The translations under genes and the position numbers were made by a program. Positions 9,731-21,515 of a stretch of 64,000 bases of DNA are shown here, in pieces. The DNA is from Peltaster fructicola (Eukaryota; Ascomycota; Dothideomycetes). The DNA is taken from the NCBI GenBank assembly GCA_001592805.2, contig CP051139.1, positions 4,030,001 through 4,094,000 of the forward strand, read 5' to 3'. Numbering within the stretch: position 1 is the first letter of the stretch; each line of letters starts with the position of its first letter. The notes beneath the pieces were generated by a model that was not told the origin of the DNA, did not search any database, and was given only the letters and a program-made list of their open reading frames with translations.

Positions 9731-12700
9731 ATGGCCTCCTACGCAGACTCTCCCTCTGGTGCTACCAAGGACACAATAGTGTCAACAAAAGCTCCACCGG
9801 TCGATGAAGACGACCTCGACCCAGCAGCTTTCTTAAAGTCTGTGCGTGAGCTGTCTGCCAAGAGGGAGCGAGAAGACAACGAACGCTTTAGAAAACTTGA
9901 GCAAGAAATAGAGAAGGGTAGACAAGAGAGATTGGCTCGACGAGCAGGTATGTTGATCCGTTGCTTCAGCCATCAGTCATTGACGAGTTGCAACAGAGTA
10001 CGCTCGATCAATCTCACCAGAGAAGCGCGACTCCGTGTCTCGCCCATCACAAACACAATCGCCGGCCCCGCCTCGCAAGACTTCGGCAGATGTCAGTGTG
10101 CGCGCGTTCACGCCAATTTCCACGAAGACGACCAGCGAGACACCCTCCAGTAGCAGCCCTGCTGGTGTCGAAGAAGTGCCGGAGTTCACAGGCTTCGGTT
10201 CCAGCAAGAAAGCGATGTCGACGATACAGACGCCCACCAGCTCACCCACGCCTGCACCCAAACCTTCTCCAAGCGCAGCCATGCCTTCGCGATCCGGAAC
10301 TTTGAAATGGCAACAACGACCCCAATCAAGAGCAGGCACAACTAGACCTTTGTCTATGGTGGCTGCAGAGAACAGTGCCCAAGCCAAGAGCCCTCCGCCA
10401 GATGTTGAGCCATCGCGGGATCAAATCGCTGCATCTCTTGGCTCACGAGATCCTTCCTGGTTCCGTCAAACCGCGGATCGCGGTGTTGGAAATGCAGCAT
10501 TCAGGAAGAGTACGGACACAGATATTCAAGATGTTGTGGCAACTTCGAGGAAAGGACTGCCTGGCATGACAAAAGACATCACAAATGGCGCAGCATTGCG
10601 AGCGAGCAGTATTTCTACTACTGCATCGGTAGCTAGCTACGATCGTTCAACTGTGCCGGAGTCACAAACGGCAGATACGTCTGTGGTAGAGTCGGAAGCC
10701 AGCACAACCGCAAGCCAGTCCGCGATGCCGATGCATGCACCGGCCAGCACACTTCAAGGACGATTCACCAGGGCCATCGACCGCTCGCCCTCGCCAACGA
10801 AAGAGATGGGTGGCTTTGTGCAGAGTGCGATGATGAAGCGATCGAACAGCATCAACAAGCGCTCTGTTGGACAGTACAGCGCAGGACTCGACCGTGCCTC
10901 CTCGATAAGAAGCGGTTTCGGTGGTCTGCAAGGGTCTCATAGCATGCCGAAGCTCGATCGACCAACATCTGATGCGCCTGATGCGACCGACTCGCTAGTC
11001 AGACCTCTGTCGAGCATGAACTTGACACAGACGACTACCACTCCTCTGCTCAATAGCCATGCGCGCACCAAATCCATCACGTCTGCATACACTACAAACG
11101 ACGAACACAACGCTGCATCATTGCCATCAAGCCCTTCTAAACGATGGAGTCCAAACAAATCCAGCTGGATAGAGAAAGCGCTCATAGCGAAGCCTGATTC
11201 TCGACCTGCTTCACCGACCAAGAACTCACAACCTGCATGGATGTCCAACCTTGCCAAGGCTAATGCGCAGCGAGCAAGCGCAGAAGAGGCGCAGCAAGTG
11301 AGTGCTGGAGGCAAGACTCAACCAGAAAGTGGAGAAAGGAGCATACAACCAGCGAGCGCACAGTCGATGAGACAAGTGGCAAGCACAGAGACGATCATTC
11401 AGCTACCAAGCGCAGAAGATAGGGTTCAGCAGTCTTCGCTGGTCCTCGACAACGCAACCGCGTCGACGCAGGCTGCCGAGCTGCCTAGTCCACCTATCGA
11501 CCAGGCGCTGGCGGCTACCAAGACCGTGGTGCAGCCTGGGAAGTCTACGTCGCCAACGAGCGATCTACAGACACCAGCTCGCCTCACAGCATCGCCGAAG
11601 CCGGACACCTCTGTCAGGTCAAAGCCAGTGGTCAAGTCACCTAAGCCAGAAGGCATATCAGGCCGTCAAGTGTCCACAAGCTCGTCCACGACGCAGCAAG
11701 ACATTCAAAGCCCACCGTTGACTTCTCCTCGAACAAAGCCACAGCCTTCACCAAAGCCTCAAATCGACTTCCGAAGTACTCTCAAACCACGAGCAGCGAC
11801 TGAGCCGAAACCGCGAGAGGAGCCAGAGTTCCTGTCACGCTTCGGCACGCTACGTAAGGCCACGACAGAGAAATATGTTGCACCAGACCTGCTAAAGAAT
11901 AACATTCTCCGCGGAAAGGCAGGCTTAGCATCTACTGACGGCCCTCAAAAAAGCGAGATTAAAGACGACTTTAAGGATAGTCTCCTCGCTAAGAAGGAGC
12001 AATGGCGGCAGGAGAGGCAAGATGGCATCAGGCATGAACACAAATCTGCCGTGCCAGTGACGCCTAGTAAGCCGGAAGCACTTGCTAAGAGAGATGTTCT
12101 GGGTCGAGCTGGGACTGTGAAGGCGCCGATTAGTATGGAGAAAGACAAGCCAACGACACCGGAAGCCTTACGACGACATCAGTCCATCCGACAGAAGCCT
12201 GTACAACCTGCTAGCACAGACGTTCTCACGACTAGTGAGACAAGCAAGCTTGCAGCCAGATTCAATCCAGGTCTAGCAAACATACTTGCGCGCGGCCCGC
12301 CGACCACATCCAACAACACCGATACGCGCCAAAGTCCCGACAAATCGGACAGTTTGTCGAGGACAGATGAATCGCGCGGGTCAGCCGAGCAATTGCACGA
12401 TGTACGCAAGGGACGTGCTAAGGGCCCGAAACGAAGGAAAGCAGGCGTCACAACAACAACAACAATGACGGGTGCGTCCAGTCAGCAGAATGCGCCAGTG
12501 ACAATAGGCAGCCCTATTCAAGCAGGCGTATCGCCAGCTTCTGGTGTAACAGCGACGACCATAATGGCATCCACGAAAAGCTCACCTCTCCTCCCGCCGA
12601 AGCCAACAATATCTCCCAAGCCGAGTGCAACGCAGACTCCGCCGCTTGGATGGGATGCGCAGATCAAGTCTGCCACACGTGAGGTGCCGGACTTCAAGGG

Positions 12701-14406
12701 CTTCTCCAAGACTGTCGTGGTGGACATACCACGCGACGACGACAAAGAGAACGACAGCGGTTTGCGTGGTAGCAAGCCGTCGCCGATACAAGTGCTCAGC
12801 AAGAAGGATGAAGAGGCAGCAATGCGCTCAGCGAAACTCCTGGCATCACACTCGTCGAGCACCGAAAACAGTCCCGTGTTCAGTGGTCTTGGCATATCTG
12901 GTCCTCCTCGGCCTATAAAGTCTTCCCGGATAGTGTCTGGCCAGCTACAAGAGGCATCCTTGAACAAAGGTACATAGAAAACTCCTGATATGCACAGAGC
13001 GAGCAGATCTTATTGGCTTAAAGTATCTTATCCTGGTGTTACTTAGTGACTACAGTGATGAACAAGGACTAACCTTCGTTGATGCAGTACTCTTACCTAA
13101 GCTCAGAACATCACGTGTATCTTCGAGCTCTTCTCGTGATGACAATGCAGCTCAAAGGATCGATGCTCGCGCACTATTCTTTGCTGCAGAAGACAGTCCA
13201 CACGAGAGCAGGACAATCCGAACGGTGGTATACAGGCTGGACATCAGTGGGTTGCTCGAGAAGGTTCAAGCACGGGACGAGTACACATTCAACGAGGAGA
13301 GTGTCTACCTCCTCAAGCATACACACATGCGACGAGGCGAAGCAATAACTACTGATATTTACATATGGATAGGCAAGCGAACGTCTGTCCATCAAGTGAA
13401 CACGATGCACGCTGCTTCACGAGGCATGGCTGGTGCATCTTCGACTCGAACGCAGACGATACGGCAAGGCTATGAGACAAGACACTTCCTACGAGCGATC
13501 GGCGGCATCATGATCACTCGTGTGCGCTCAACCTATGCAACTGAGCCATATATGCTCTGCGGACGAAAACACCTTGGCCACATAGTGTTCGACGAGGTGG
13601 ACTGCCGTCCAAGAGCGTTGTGCTCAGCATTTGTATACTTGATTTGGAGTCCTACCGCTACAGCCAAGGGCACAGTGTACTTATGGAAAGGATCAGTTTG
13701 CTCCACGGAAGAGATCAGCGCTGCAAAACTAGCTACCATGGACTTGACTGAGCACGGCGACATCACAGAAGTCGATGAAGGGATGGAGTCATCAGGGTTT
13801 TGGGAAGTGTTCAGTGCCTGGCCATTTCGAGAGGACGTACCGCCCTGCCCGCAGGCGCTGAGAGGTAAAGCAGAAGCAATGAACGACTTCGCAGCCCGTC
13901 TATATGAGGTACAGCGACGGCAAACCAGACCAGGCTTCTTCAGCAGTCTCCTGCGTCGGCCGAGCTGGGGGTCTCGTCCGTCAACACCTGTCGAAGAATT
14001 CACGTATGAGGCAAAGGAGATCTCACCGTTCACACAGGCAGATCTCAATGCTGAGAGCATATACTTGATGGACAGCTATTCACGACTCGATGTCTTGATT
14101 GGTCCATTGCATGCAGCAGGAGACGACACATGGCTTCACACATTGCATCTCGCTCAGGACTATGCAGAATTATGCGCAAATGAGCGGACCATACGGCCAG
14201 AGGTTCATGTCGTTTTGCATGGTCTACCTCCGCATATCCCTCATCTTTTTCGATATTGGGACGAGCAACTCGGATTATGGAGTACTGCCGGGCTGATGGC
14301 AGGCTCGACGATGCAGTCGAAGGAGCTGCGGTGCATATCACTTCAAGAAGCTCTTGCGAGCAGATACATCACCAATCACCCTGATACCCAGCCTGGGGCC
14401 AGTTGA
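9731..14406 (+). CDS. DUF4045 and gelsolin-repeat protein
   Basis: Three exons (9731-9947, 9997-12969, 13007-14406) give 1529 codons. The N-terminus has a charged helix (ELSAKREREDNERFRKLEQE), then EYARSISPEKRDS rebuilt across intron 1. About 900 Ser/Pro/Thr/Lys-rich residues follow, typical of the fungal DUF4045 region, with scattered SPTK-like sites and the acidic motif PEFLSRFGTLRK. The C-terminal 450 residues carry gelsolin-like repeats: VYLLKHTHMRRGEA, DIYIWIGKRTS, GTVYLWKGSVCSTEE and ESIYLMDSY. Known fungal relatives combine DUF4045 with gelsolin repeats, suggesting actin-linked work; the actual role is unknown. Intron 2, the only placement I found that keeps frame, is just 37 nt, so the join between the halves is the weak point. 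Confidence 0.8.
12450..12465 (+). repeat. Short CAA/ACA microsatellite inside the DUF4045 coding region
   Basis: Five tandem ACA units encode a Thr run just before a Met in the disordered middle of the protein. It could be length-polymorphic between strains. Confidence 0.6.
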
Positions 14407-14913
14407 AGCTAGTATTGTATGAACTTCCGTGTGGATCATCGTGCGTCTGACGAGCTGACGGCTGAGAGACCTACACTTTGGGGATAATGCAAGATCTGCA
14501 TGAAAGCACATCCTGCAAACGTCCGAGCAGTATCAGCTTTGAGATGGACAAGTTGGATCAGCACAAGTCGTGACAATTGGGTACGCTGAAGAGACGTTAT
14601 CACGCTATTGCGTCAGAGTGCAGCATCTCAAATCAGCGGTTGTCGACGGTCTGCTCAACTAGTCCTTCCAACATGGCTATCATCGAGCAGACAATTGGAG
14701 CGATAAATGTACCAAGAATTAATGTATAGATACCTGTTCGAGTAACTTTGCTTTCAGACTTCATCTTCATTCATTTTCCGCCTCTGTGGCACATTGCTTG
14801 ATCGTCCAACTGAAACTGACTAACACACTCCTCGACGGCGCCGCGGCGCACTTCTAGACTGCTGGACAAACCATATACACAGGCGCATTCCATCTGACTT
14901 CTCGAGCACTGGC
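14407..14913. promoter_or_regulatory. Upstream region of the OSBP gene
   Basis: About 500 bp between the gelsolin-repeat gene and the proposed OSBP start on the same strand. It contains no convincing ORF; a promoter role is assumed from position. Confidence 0.35.
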
Positions 14914-17900
14914 ATGGCGTCGTCACCCGACAGGTAAGTTGTTCCTGCGTGCTCCGACGATAGCCCCCAAAAGACACACGTGCATTCACCAACGGCCTAC
15001 ACGACGCAGCTGCTGTGCTATTGAGGCTCAGTCTGCCAATGTGTGCCCCTCAAATCTGAATGACATCTCTCGACTGACCACATTTCTTCTACAGCAGACC
15101 AGCTCACAAGCGCTCGAAATCAGCGATAGCGCGCTCGCTCCTTTCCCGTGTCACCAGCAGGACTGACGACGCACCTCCTCTCCCCACCGCGACTGCGAAC
15201 GACGAGCCTAGCGACGTCTCAATGGATGGCCACGGCAACTCACTGCCAACGTCCTCGAACTACACACCACCACGAGTCTCGACAAGCCATCAATCAAACC
15301 TATCGACAGGCATTTCAGGCTTCAACAAGCCGACAGGAGAAGCCTCGCTCTACGATGAGCCAGTCGCCGCAGCGCCGAGCTTTACACAAGCTGCAACGAT
15401 CGAGCAGAGCGTGAGATTGTTCAAGATCTTTGAAGCTCTGCGACACGGCGACACCACGGCGCTATCTAAGATACTTCAGAGCGACGGCGAGGCGAACTTG
15501 GAGGGCACAACAGTGTTGCATCTTGCTGTACAGTGCGCGGACCAGTACACCATCGAGTACGTTCTCGCGCAGCATGCTCAGGATGTGAATGCGAAGGACA
15601 AGGACGGTAACACTGCCCTGCACATTGCAGCACAGCTAGGCAGGGCTCCAGTGGTGAAGGTACTTCTCGAGCAACCTGGCGTCAATGACTCCATCACCAA
15701 CTATACCGGCAAGGCTGCGCTAGACTTGGCTCGCAACCCGGATATCTTCCAGACCTTGCAGCTGTCAAGGAGCGTCTACATTGATCAGATTGTGCGAACT
15801 ATCCATTCGCTTGTGTCCAAGAGCGACTACGATGGGCTTGAGCGACTCTTGGCAGACAGTAGAGTGCGAGCAACTATGGACGTCAACGCGCCAGAGCTCG
15901 CTACTGAGCCAACGACTATCGAAACTGGCGGTGCCCTCCTCCACGAAGCTGCCAGAAAGCACGATCTCAAGCTTGCGCAGATTTTGTTGCTCAACGGTGC
16001 TGATCCCTTCCGCCGCGACAGGAAAGGGAAACTCCCACAAGACGTGACGAAAGACGAGAAGACGAGAGCTATACTTAAGAAGTCTCCAGCCGCCGCAGTC
16101 GCGCAGCGAAGCATACAAGAGAAGAGCATACTGGGTGACTCGTCCGTCTCGTTACCAAGCTCGGATGGACCAGGCGGCAAAGAGAGCCGTGAAATGAAGG
16201 GTTACTTGCGAAAGTGGACCAACTACACGTCTGGGTTCAAACTGCGCTGGTTCGTACTGGAAGATGGAGTGCTGTCATATTACAAGAACCAAGAGGATGC
16301 TGGCTCGGCTTGTAGAGGTGCAATCAACATGAAGATTGCACGACTGAAGATGGATCCGAAGGACAAGCTGGTCTTTGAGATTCTGGGCAAGAGCAGTGTC
16401 AAGTACAACCTCAAGGCCAACCACGAAGTCGAGGCGAAGAGATGGTTCTGGGCCTTGAACAATGCTATCCAGTGGTCCAAGGACGAGGAGAAGACTGAGC
16501 TCAAACGACAACAGCAGCACTCCACATCACTAGACCAAGCACGTCACGAGCAGCTTGAGCGCCAGCGAACACGCGAGGCTGATGTTGCGCAGCAGAATGC
16601 TCATCTTGTCCCAGCCACCGCGGTTGGCCTGGCCGGCAGTGCGAGCGGTAACGAGACTGGCAGTATCTACGAGCAGAGCATTGCTGGAGATATGGCTGGT
16701 TCCACCAGAGGCCTCAGCCGCGCAGGCACTATCGAAGGTGACGTTGACGATGATGAGGAATACGGAGATGACCTGTCTGCTCGTGAAGCACGACCAGTAA
16801 ATCGTGACGCATTCTCAATTACAGCACAGTCGGCCAAGTTGCAGCTTGAGCTCCTCGAGCAGATCTCAGTCGCACTCAGGAACGAAGGTGCCAAGCAGCC
16901 TAACATGACAATCTCAGACAAGACTGTCGTGCAAGCACTTGGCTCATATGAGACGGCTGTTGGCAATCTGAAGGGACTTCTCCTGGATCTACTGCGCATC
17001 AGCAAAGACCACGAAGCATACTGGCAGGCAAGACTCGAACGAGAGGTCAATGTGCGACGACTGTGGGAAGACAGCATGGCAAGAGTAGCCAAGGAGCAGG
17101 AAGAATTGGAGTCGCGCATTGGTGAGAGCGAGTACAAGCGCAAGCAAGCCAAGCGCGCCTTAAGAGAAGTGCTCGACACACAGGTCGAGACTGCAGATTC
17201 ACCAGAGTTAGTGGCGTCACCGGGACCAGTGGAGGCAGGCGTGGCTCGACGTGGCACTATTGACCTCTCGCCCGAGGCCGTGCGTCGTCGTAGAGAGACG
17301 ATCGCATCTATCACCAAGCGTGACATCTTCGATGACGATGAGGAGGACGAAGAAGAGTTCTTTGATGCTGTTGATGCTGGTGAGGTCGAAGTCGTTGCAG
17401 CCATGCCACCTACCAGTCCGTCCGTCGCTCCAGCAGATGAGAAGAAGGCACCTATTGTACTTGTTGAGGAGCAGCCAGTGACGGAGAGCAGTCTCGCTCA
17501 AGACATCACCAAGAGTTTCAAGGGCTATGAGGATGGCATCCGTAAGAGGCTCAAGCTTGATGCTGACAATCGTCCAAAGGTCTCACTCTGGGTAGGTCTT
17601 GTTGAACATGCTTTTGTCACCAGCAGCTAACATTTCACCAGGGTATTCTCAAGTCTATGATTGGAAAGGACATGACCAAGATGACCCTTCCTGTCACGTT
17701 CAACGAGCCAACATCTCTCCTGTATCGTGTCGTGGAAGACATGGAGTACACAGACCTCCTAAACGTTGCAGCACTACGAGCAGACAGCATGGAGCGACTC
17801 GTGTATGTCGCTGCTTTCGCAGCATCAGAATATGCTAGCACCATCGGCCGAGTCGCCAAACCTTTCAACCCACTGCTTGGTGAGACTTATGAATACGTTC

Positions 17901-18805
17901 GACCAGACCTCGGATATCGCTTCTTCATTGAGCAAGTCACGCACCATCCACCAGTCGGTGCTGCATACGCTGAGAGCAAGTACTGGGACTACTACGGCGA
18001 GAGTGCAGTCAAGTCGAAGTTTTACGGCAAGTCTTTCGAGTTCAACCCATTGGGTACGTGGTTCCTGAAGCTCCGTCCCGAGTCTGGTGGTGAGGAGCTG
18101 TACACCTGGAAAAAGGTTACCAGCTCAGTCATTGGTATCATTACTGGCAACCCTACCGTCGACAACTACGGACCAATGGAAATCAAGAACTGGACTACCG
18201 GAGAGGTATGCTATCTCGATTTCAAGCCTAAGGGCTGGAAGGCATCGTCTGCCTTCCAGGTCAGTGGTAAAGCTGTTGCCAAGAATGGAAAGACCGTGTG
18301 GTCTATCGGAGGTCGATGGAACGACAAGATCTATGCACGCCTCACACCAGGCTATGAGGTTGAGCTGTCAAGCGGTGCTGCGGCCAGCGACAAGGCTATC
18401 CTTGTCTGGGAAGCACACGAGCGTCCTACTGGCATCCCATTCAACGTCACACCATTCGTGGTCACACTGAACGACTTACCAGACCGTCTCCGACCATACA
18501 TTGCACCTACAGATTCTCGCCTTCGTCCAGATCAGCGAGCTATGGAGGAGGGAGAGTACGACTTTGCTGCTGACGAGAAGGTTCGTCTTGAGGAGGCCCA
18601 ACGTGCCAGGCGACGAGTTCGTGAGGCCAAGGGCGACGAGTTTGAGCCACACTGGTTCGCAAAGGCCAAGCATCCTATCACTGGTGAGGATTATTGGGAC
18701 TTCAACCATAAGTACTGGAAGGTCCGTGATGATGTCGCTACTGGTAAGACGACCTGGGATAAACAAGGCTTGGAGCAGATCTATGATTCTAGCATTAGTT
18801 CCTGA
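14914..18805 (+). CDS. Oxysterol-binding protein, Osh1/Osh2 type (ankyrin-PH-FFAT-ORD)
   Basis: Three exons (14914-14933, 15095-17591, 17642-18805) encode 1226 residues. Exon 1 is only 20 nt (MASSPD plus two bases) with a GTAAGT donor; the 161-nt intron ends in a CAGCAG tandem acceptor. In order: a basic Ser-rich start, ankyrin repeats (about 115-320, e.g. [16 protein letters not shown]), a PH domain (about 375-470, starting [15 protein letters not shown] and ending [12 protein letters not shown]), a coiled segment, an FFAT-like motif EFFDAVD (761-767) in an acidic stretch, and the OSBP-related domain (from 840) with the signature EQVTHHPP. Such proteins exchange sterols and PI4P at ER-Golgi or ER-plasma-membrane contacts; the FFAT motif binds VAP proteins in the ER. 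Confidence 0.93.
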
Positions 18806-19264
18806 GAATGTATAGACTGAATACGGTCTAGAGGATGCTACGACTGTGGTGGTAAGACTGCATCAGTGTTGTCGAGATGTAGTACATGTTAATATCCTTT
18901 ACGGTGCGCTCGTCATCAAGAATCCACAAAAATATGCGAAGCTCAGCCAGCTTGCACCCTTTCTTTCCTACATCTCACGGCAATACAATCACTGAAAGCA
19001 TTCCCTACCGCCCCCAGTGAGCACTCAGGACAAATTGGAGGACCTCCCAGCCACCCTATGGCGACGTCGAGGTTAACGCGGTATAGCGATGTACAATGGC
19101 CATGGCCAGACACGACTGGCTCAAAGCCTATCTTGAAGTCTATCTACACGGTCGATATGCAACCTTTTGGCCCCCGAAACACAATCGAGCGCTTGCGTTT
19201 CGGCACGAAACAGCACAATGCATCATAGACATGTTCTTGTGTGGCCTCCGTATCTTGAACAGTC
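18806..19264. other. Intergenic gap, OSBP gene to membrane protein
   Basis: About 460 bp on the same strand: presumed 3' UTR then promoter. I see no RNA gene, repeat or coding-like frame. Confidence 0.35.
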
Positions 19265-21031
19265 ATGCATCGTGGTCAATGGGCGGACTATATCACCGAT
19301 GCACGATGTGTTATGCTTTTGTCTCTGACAGTCGCAGTCGCCTTTGCTGTTGGTCACGATCGCTTCTACCATAGCCTGGACAACCACGACGTCAGCACAT
19401 TCGATCAGCGTCTGAGTACAAGCATTGGCACAGCGTTCACTTTCATCATCAAGTTCGCTCTCGTGCTTGCTGTGACAACAGTTTACGCACAGCAGCTCTG
19501 GAAGATTCTGCTAAGTAAGACACTACCCATCAGTACTATCGACACGATCTCGGGATCAACACTCATCTTCCGTCCGCACGTATCCATTAGATATCCATTG
19601 CTCATCCTTCTGATACTGGTCACCTGGGGCATATCGGTCGCGACCATCTTCCCTCCTGGTTCCTTGGCAGTGGAGCTGCTATACAAGAATGAGACCAGTG
19701 TTGGCTCGAGAGCTCTCTTTGACTGGAACAGCCAGTACTCGGTATTCTCCAATGGACAATCATCACTGTCGCAAACCAGCAACGGAACCGTTCTCCAAAG
19801 CCTAATCACACCTTTTGCTGCTGCGAACGAGCTGACAGCTCTCACTGCTGCATTGGGAGAAATCCCTACTCTGCCACAATTCTTTACCAACACGACATAT
19901 GATATGAGCTTCTATGGACCAATGCTCGAATGCTCGACGAAGCAATGGCATGCTTCATATTGGCTGCAGTGCAATCAAGCACATGCCGATCCTCCACAAA
20001 CTTATCTCTGCTATGCGTCGTGGCTGTCGTGGCCAAACAAGAACGATGCTTCCTACTTTGGCATTGTTGACGACAGCATTCCTATAGTGCTCGAGCAGGG
20101 ATCAAGCAGATTAAACTGCTCTGCAATGGACAGATCTCTGTCAACAGACACTAGTACACTCAGCGGCAATCCTCGTTTGTACATTGCTACCAACGGTGTG
20201 AATGCCAGGCAGGAGAATGACAGTATCTGGAACATCACCACATGTCAGGTGGCCAACGCATCGTACTCTGTGACCTTCGACTTTCACAACAACATTCAGT
20301 CTGTGAGGACAAGCTACAAGGACGTGACCTCGTTCAACGCAACCGAATACCTTGCTGCGCGCTCCTTCAATCCGCAATACGGTGGCGCCAATGGTAGTGG
20401 CTTCAATGTTGTGTTGGACTACTACGCTTCCATGGCACTCATCGACAGACTGTCCTTTGGCTACATCGGCTTTAGTTTCGGAGATTTCAGACGGTTGCCA
20501 ATCCTGAATTCACGACTAGGTCTATCAGATGAGCTTCGCTTGATGCTGCCAACCGACTATGCCGGAGACAGTGGCAGATTATTTGATGAGACGCCGACAG
20601 GCCAGACGCTGGCTTCAATGCTGGAGGACCTCTCCCGGAACGTCACTGTCACGATGATGACCTCACCTTTTCTGACCGGCGTTCAGGATGTCACTATCAC
20701 CGCATTTGGTCCCTACAATGTCTATAGATACAGCTGGCAACATCTGTGGCTGCCATATGGTATAGCTATTGCAGTGACTGCTCTCGTGGTCATCTTGGGC
20801 CTAGTCCGAGTCATCAACGCCGCACCTTACAGCACCAAGTTCTCAACCTTCCTGCGGACGACACCTTGGGAGAAGGTGGGCCATCATGACTCCGGGGCTG
20901 ATCCTTTACCGTCCAGTCTCGCCGCGGTCGAGATCGCCCTTGGTAGTGCTTCGTCTGTATCCCTGAAACGTCGAACCACTATCAGGACGATCACTGACTC
21001 TGATCGGCCTCTGATCTCTGAGAGTGGATAG
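19265..21031 (+). CDS. Fungal orphan membrane glycoprotein with large luminal/extracellular domain
   Basis: A single exon encodes 588 residues. Hydrophobic segments lie near residues 16-30 (CVMLLSLTVAVAFAVG), 57-77 (AFTFIIKFALVLAVTTVYA) and 108-128 (PLLILLILVTWGISVATIF), with a fourth near 515-540 (LPYGIAIAVTALVVILGLV). Between the third and fourth lies a domain of nearly 400 residues with many N-glycosylation sequons (NETS, NGT, NTT, NIT) and several Cys, so it should face outside or the lumen; a short Ser-rich tail follows the last segment. The order resembles a family of fungal membrane proteins of unknown function, sometimes labelled 'formylmethionine deformylase-like' without enzymatic basis. 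I give no function. Confidence 0.75.
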   Translation: MHRGQWADYITDARCVMLLSLTVAVAFAVGHDRFYHSLDNHDVSTFDQRLSTSIGTAFTFIIKFALVLAVTTVYAQQLWKILLSKTLPISTIDTISGSTLIFRPHVSIRYPLLILLILVTWGISVATIFPPGSLAVELLYKNETSVGSRALFDWNSQYSVFSNGQSSLSQTSNGTVLQSLITPFAAANELTALTAALGEIPTLPQFFTNTTYDMSFYGPMLECSTKQWHASYWLQCNQAHADPPQTYLCYASWLSWPNKNDASYFGIVDDSIPIVLEQGSSRLNCSAMDRSLSTDTSTLSGNPRLYIATNGVNARQENDSIWNITTCQVANASYSVTFDFHNNIQSVRTSYKDVTSFNATEYLAARSFNPQYGGANGSGFNVVLDYYASMALIDRLSFGYIGFSFGDFRRLPILNSRLGLSDELRLMLPTDYAGDSGRLFDETPTGQTLASMLEDLSRNVTVTMMTSPFLTGVQDVTITAFGPYNVYRYSWQHLWLPYGIAIAVTALVVILGLVRVINAAPYSTKFSTFLRTTPWEKVGHHDSGADPLPSSLAAVEIALGSASSVSLKRRTTIRTITDSDRPLISESG

Positions 21032-21515
21032 CATCGCAATCTTATGTCATAGTGTAGAATCTATAGAGCGCGGTGTGGCCACCACATCGCTTCGAGATCG
21101 ATCATTAGTCTGGGTGTTTGTATGCGATGATGCAGCATATGTCTAGCATTGTTGCTTGAGCAAGCTTTGTGAGTTCATGTCGAGCAGCTTGTCGTTATGC
21201 GTTGGAGGATTGGGAAGAAAGTCGTTGTGCATCAAACCGTCGTCCTGGAGATGGTTCGCGCGAAATTCGTCATGTCTTCTCCACGGCGAGCCTGGAACAC
21301 AGCTGTCATGAGATTGGTGTTTCATCAACACCACCAGCATTGATGTGGCCACGATTGTTCAGCTTACGCTCGTCTACACATCTGACGATCGTATCTCGTC
21401 ATACGATCGCGAGTCCTTCATACACGAGATGTCAACATCAATGAGGACGTGAGCAAGCGACTTGGTATCACAAACGCGCTGCTGCACCACATCACACATG
21501 CACTGCTCTACACCC
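21032..21515. other. Intergenic gap before the MFS transporter
   Basis: About 480 bp. A 69-codon open frame on the minus strand (21143-21352) is present but has no family resemblance, so I treat the region as promoter/UTR. Confidence 0.3.

Noticed and set aside
21143-21352. 69-codon minus-strand frame upstream of the MFS gene
   Set aside because: No family resemblance, no good start context, and it lies in the presumed promoter.
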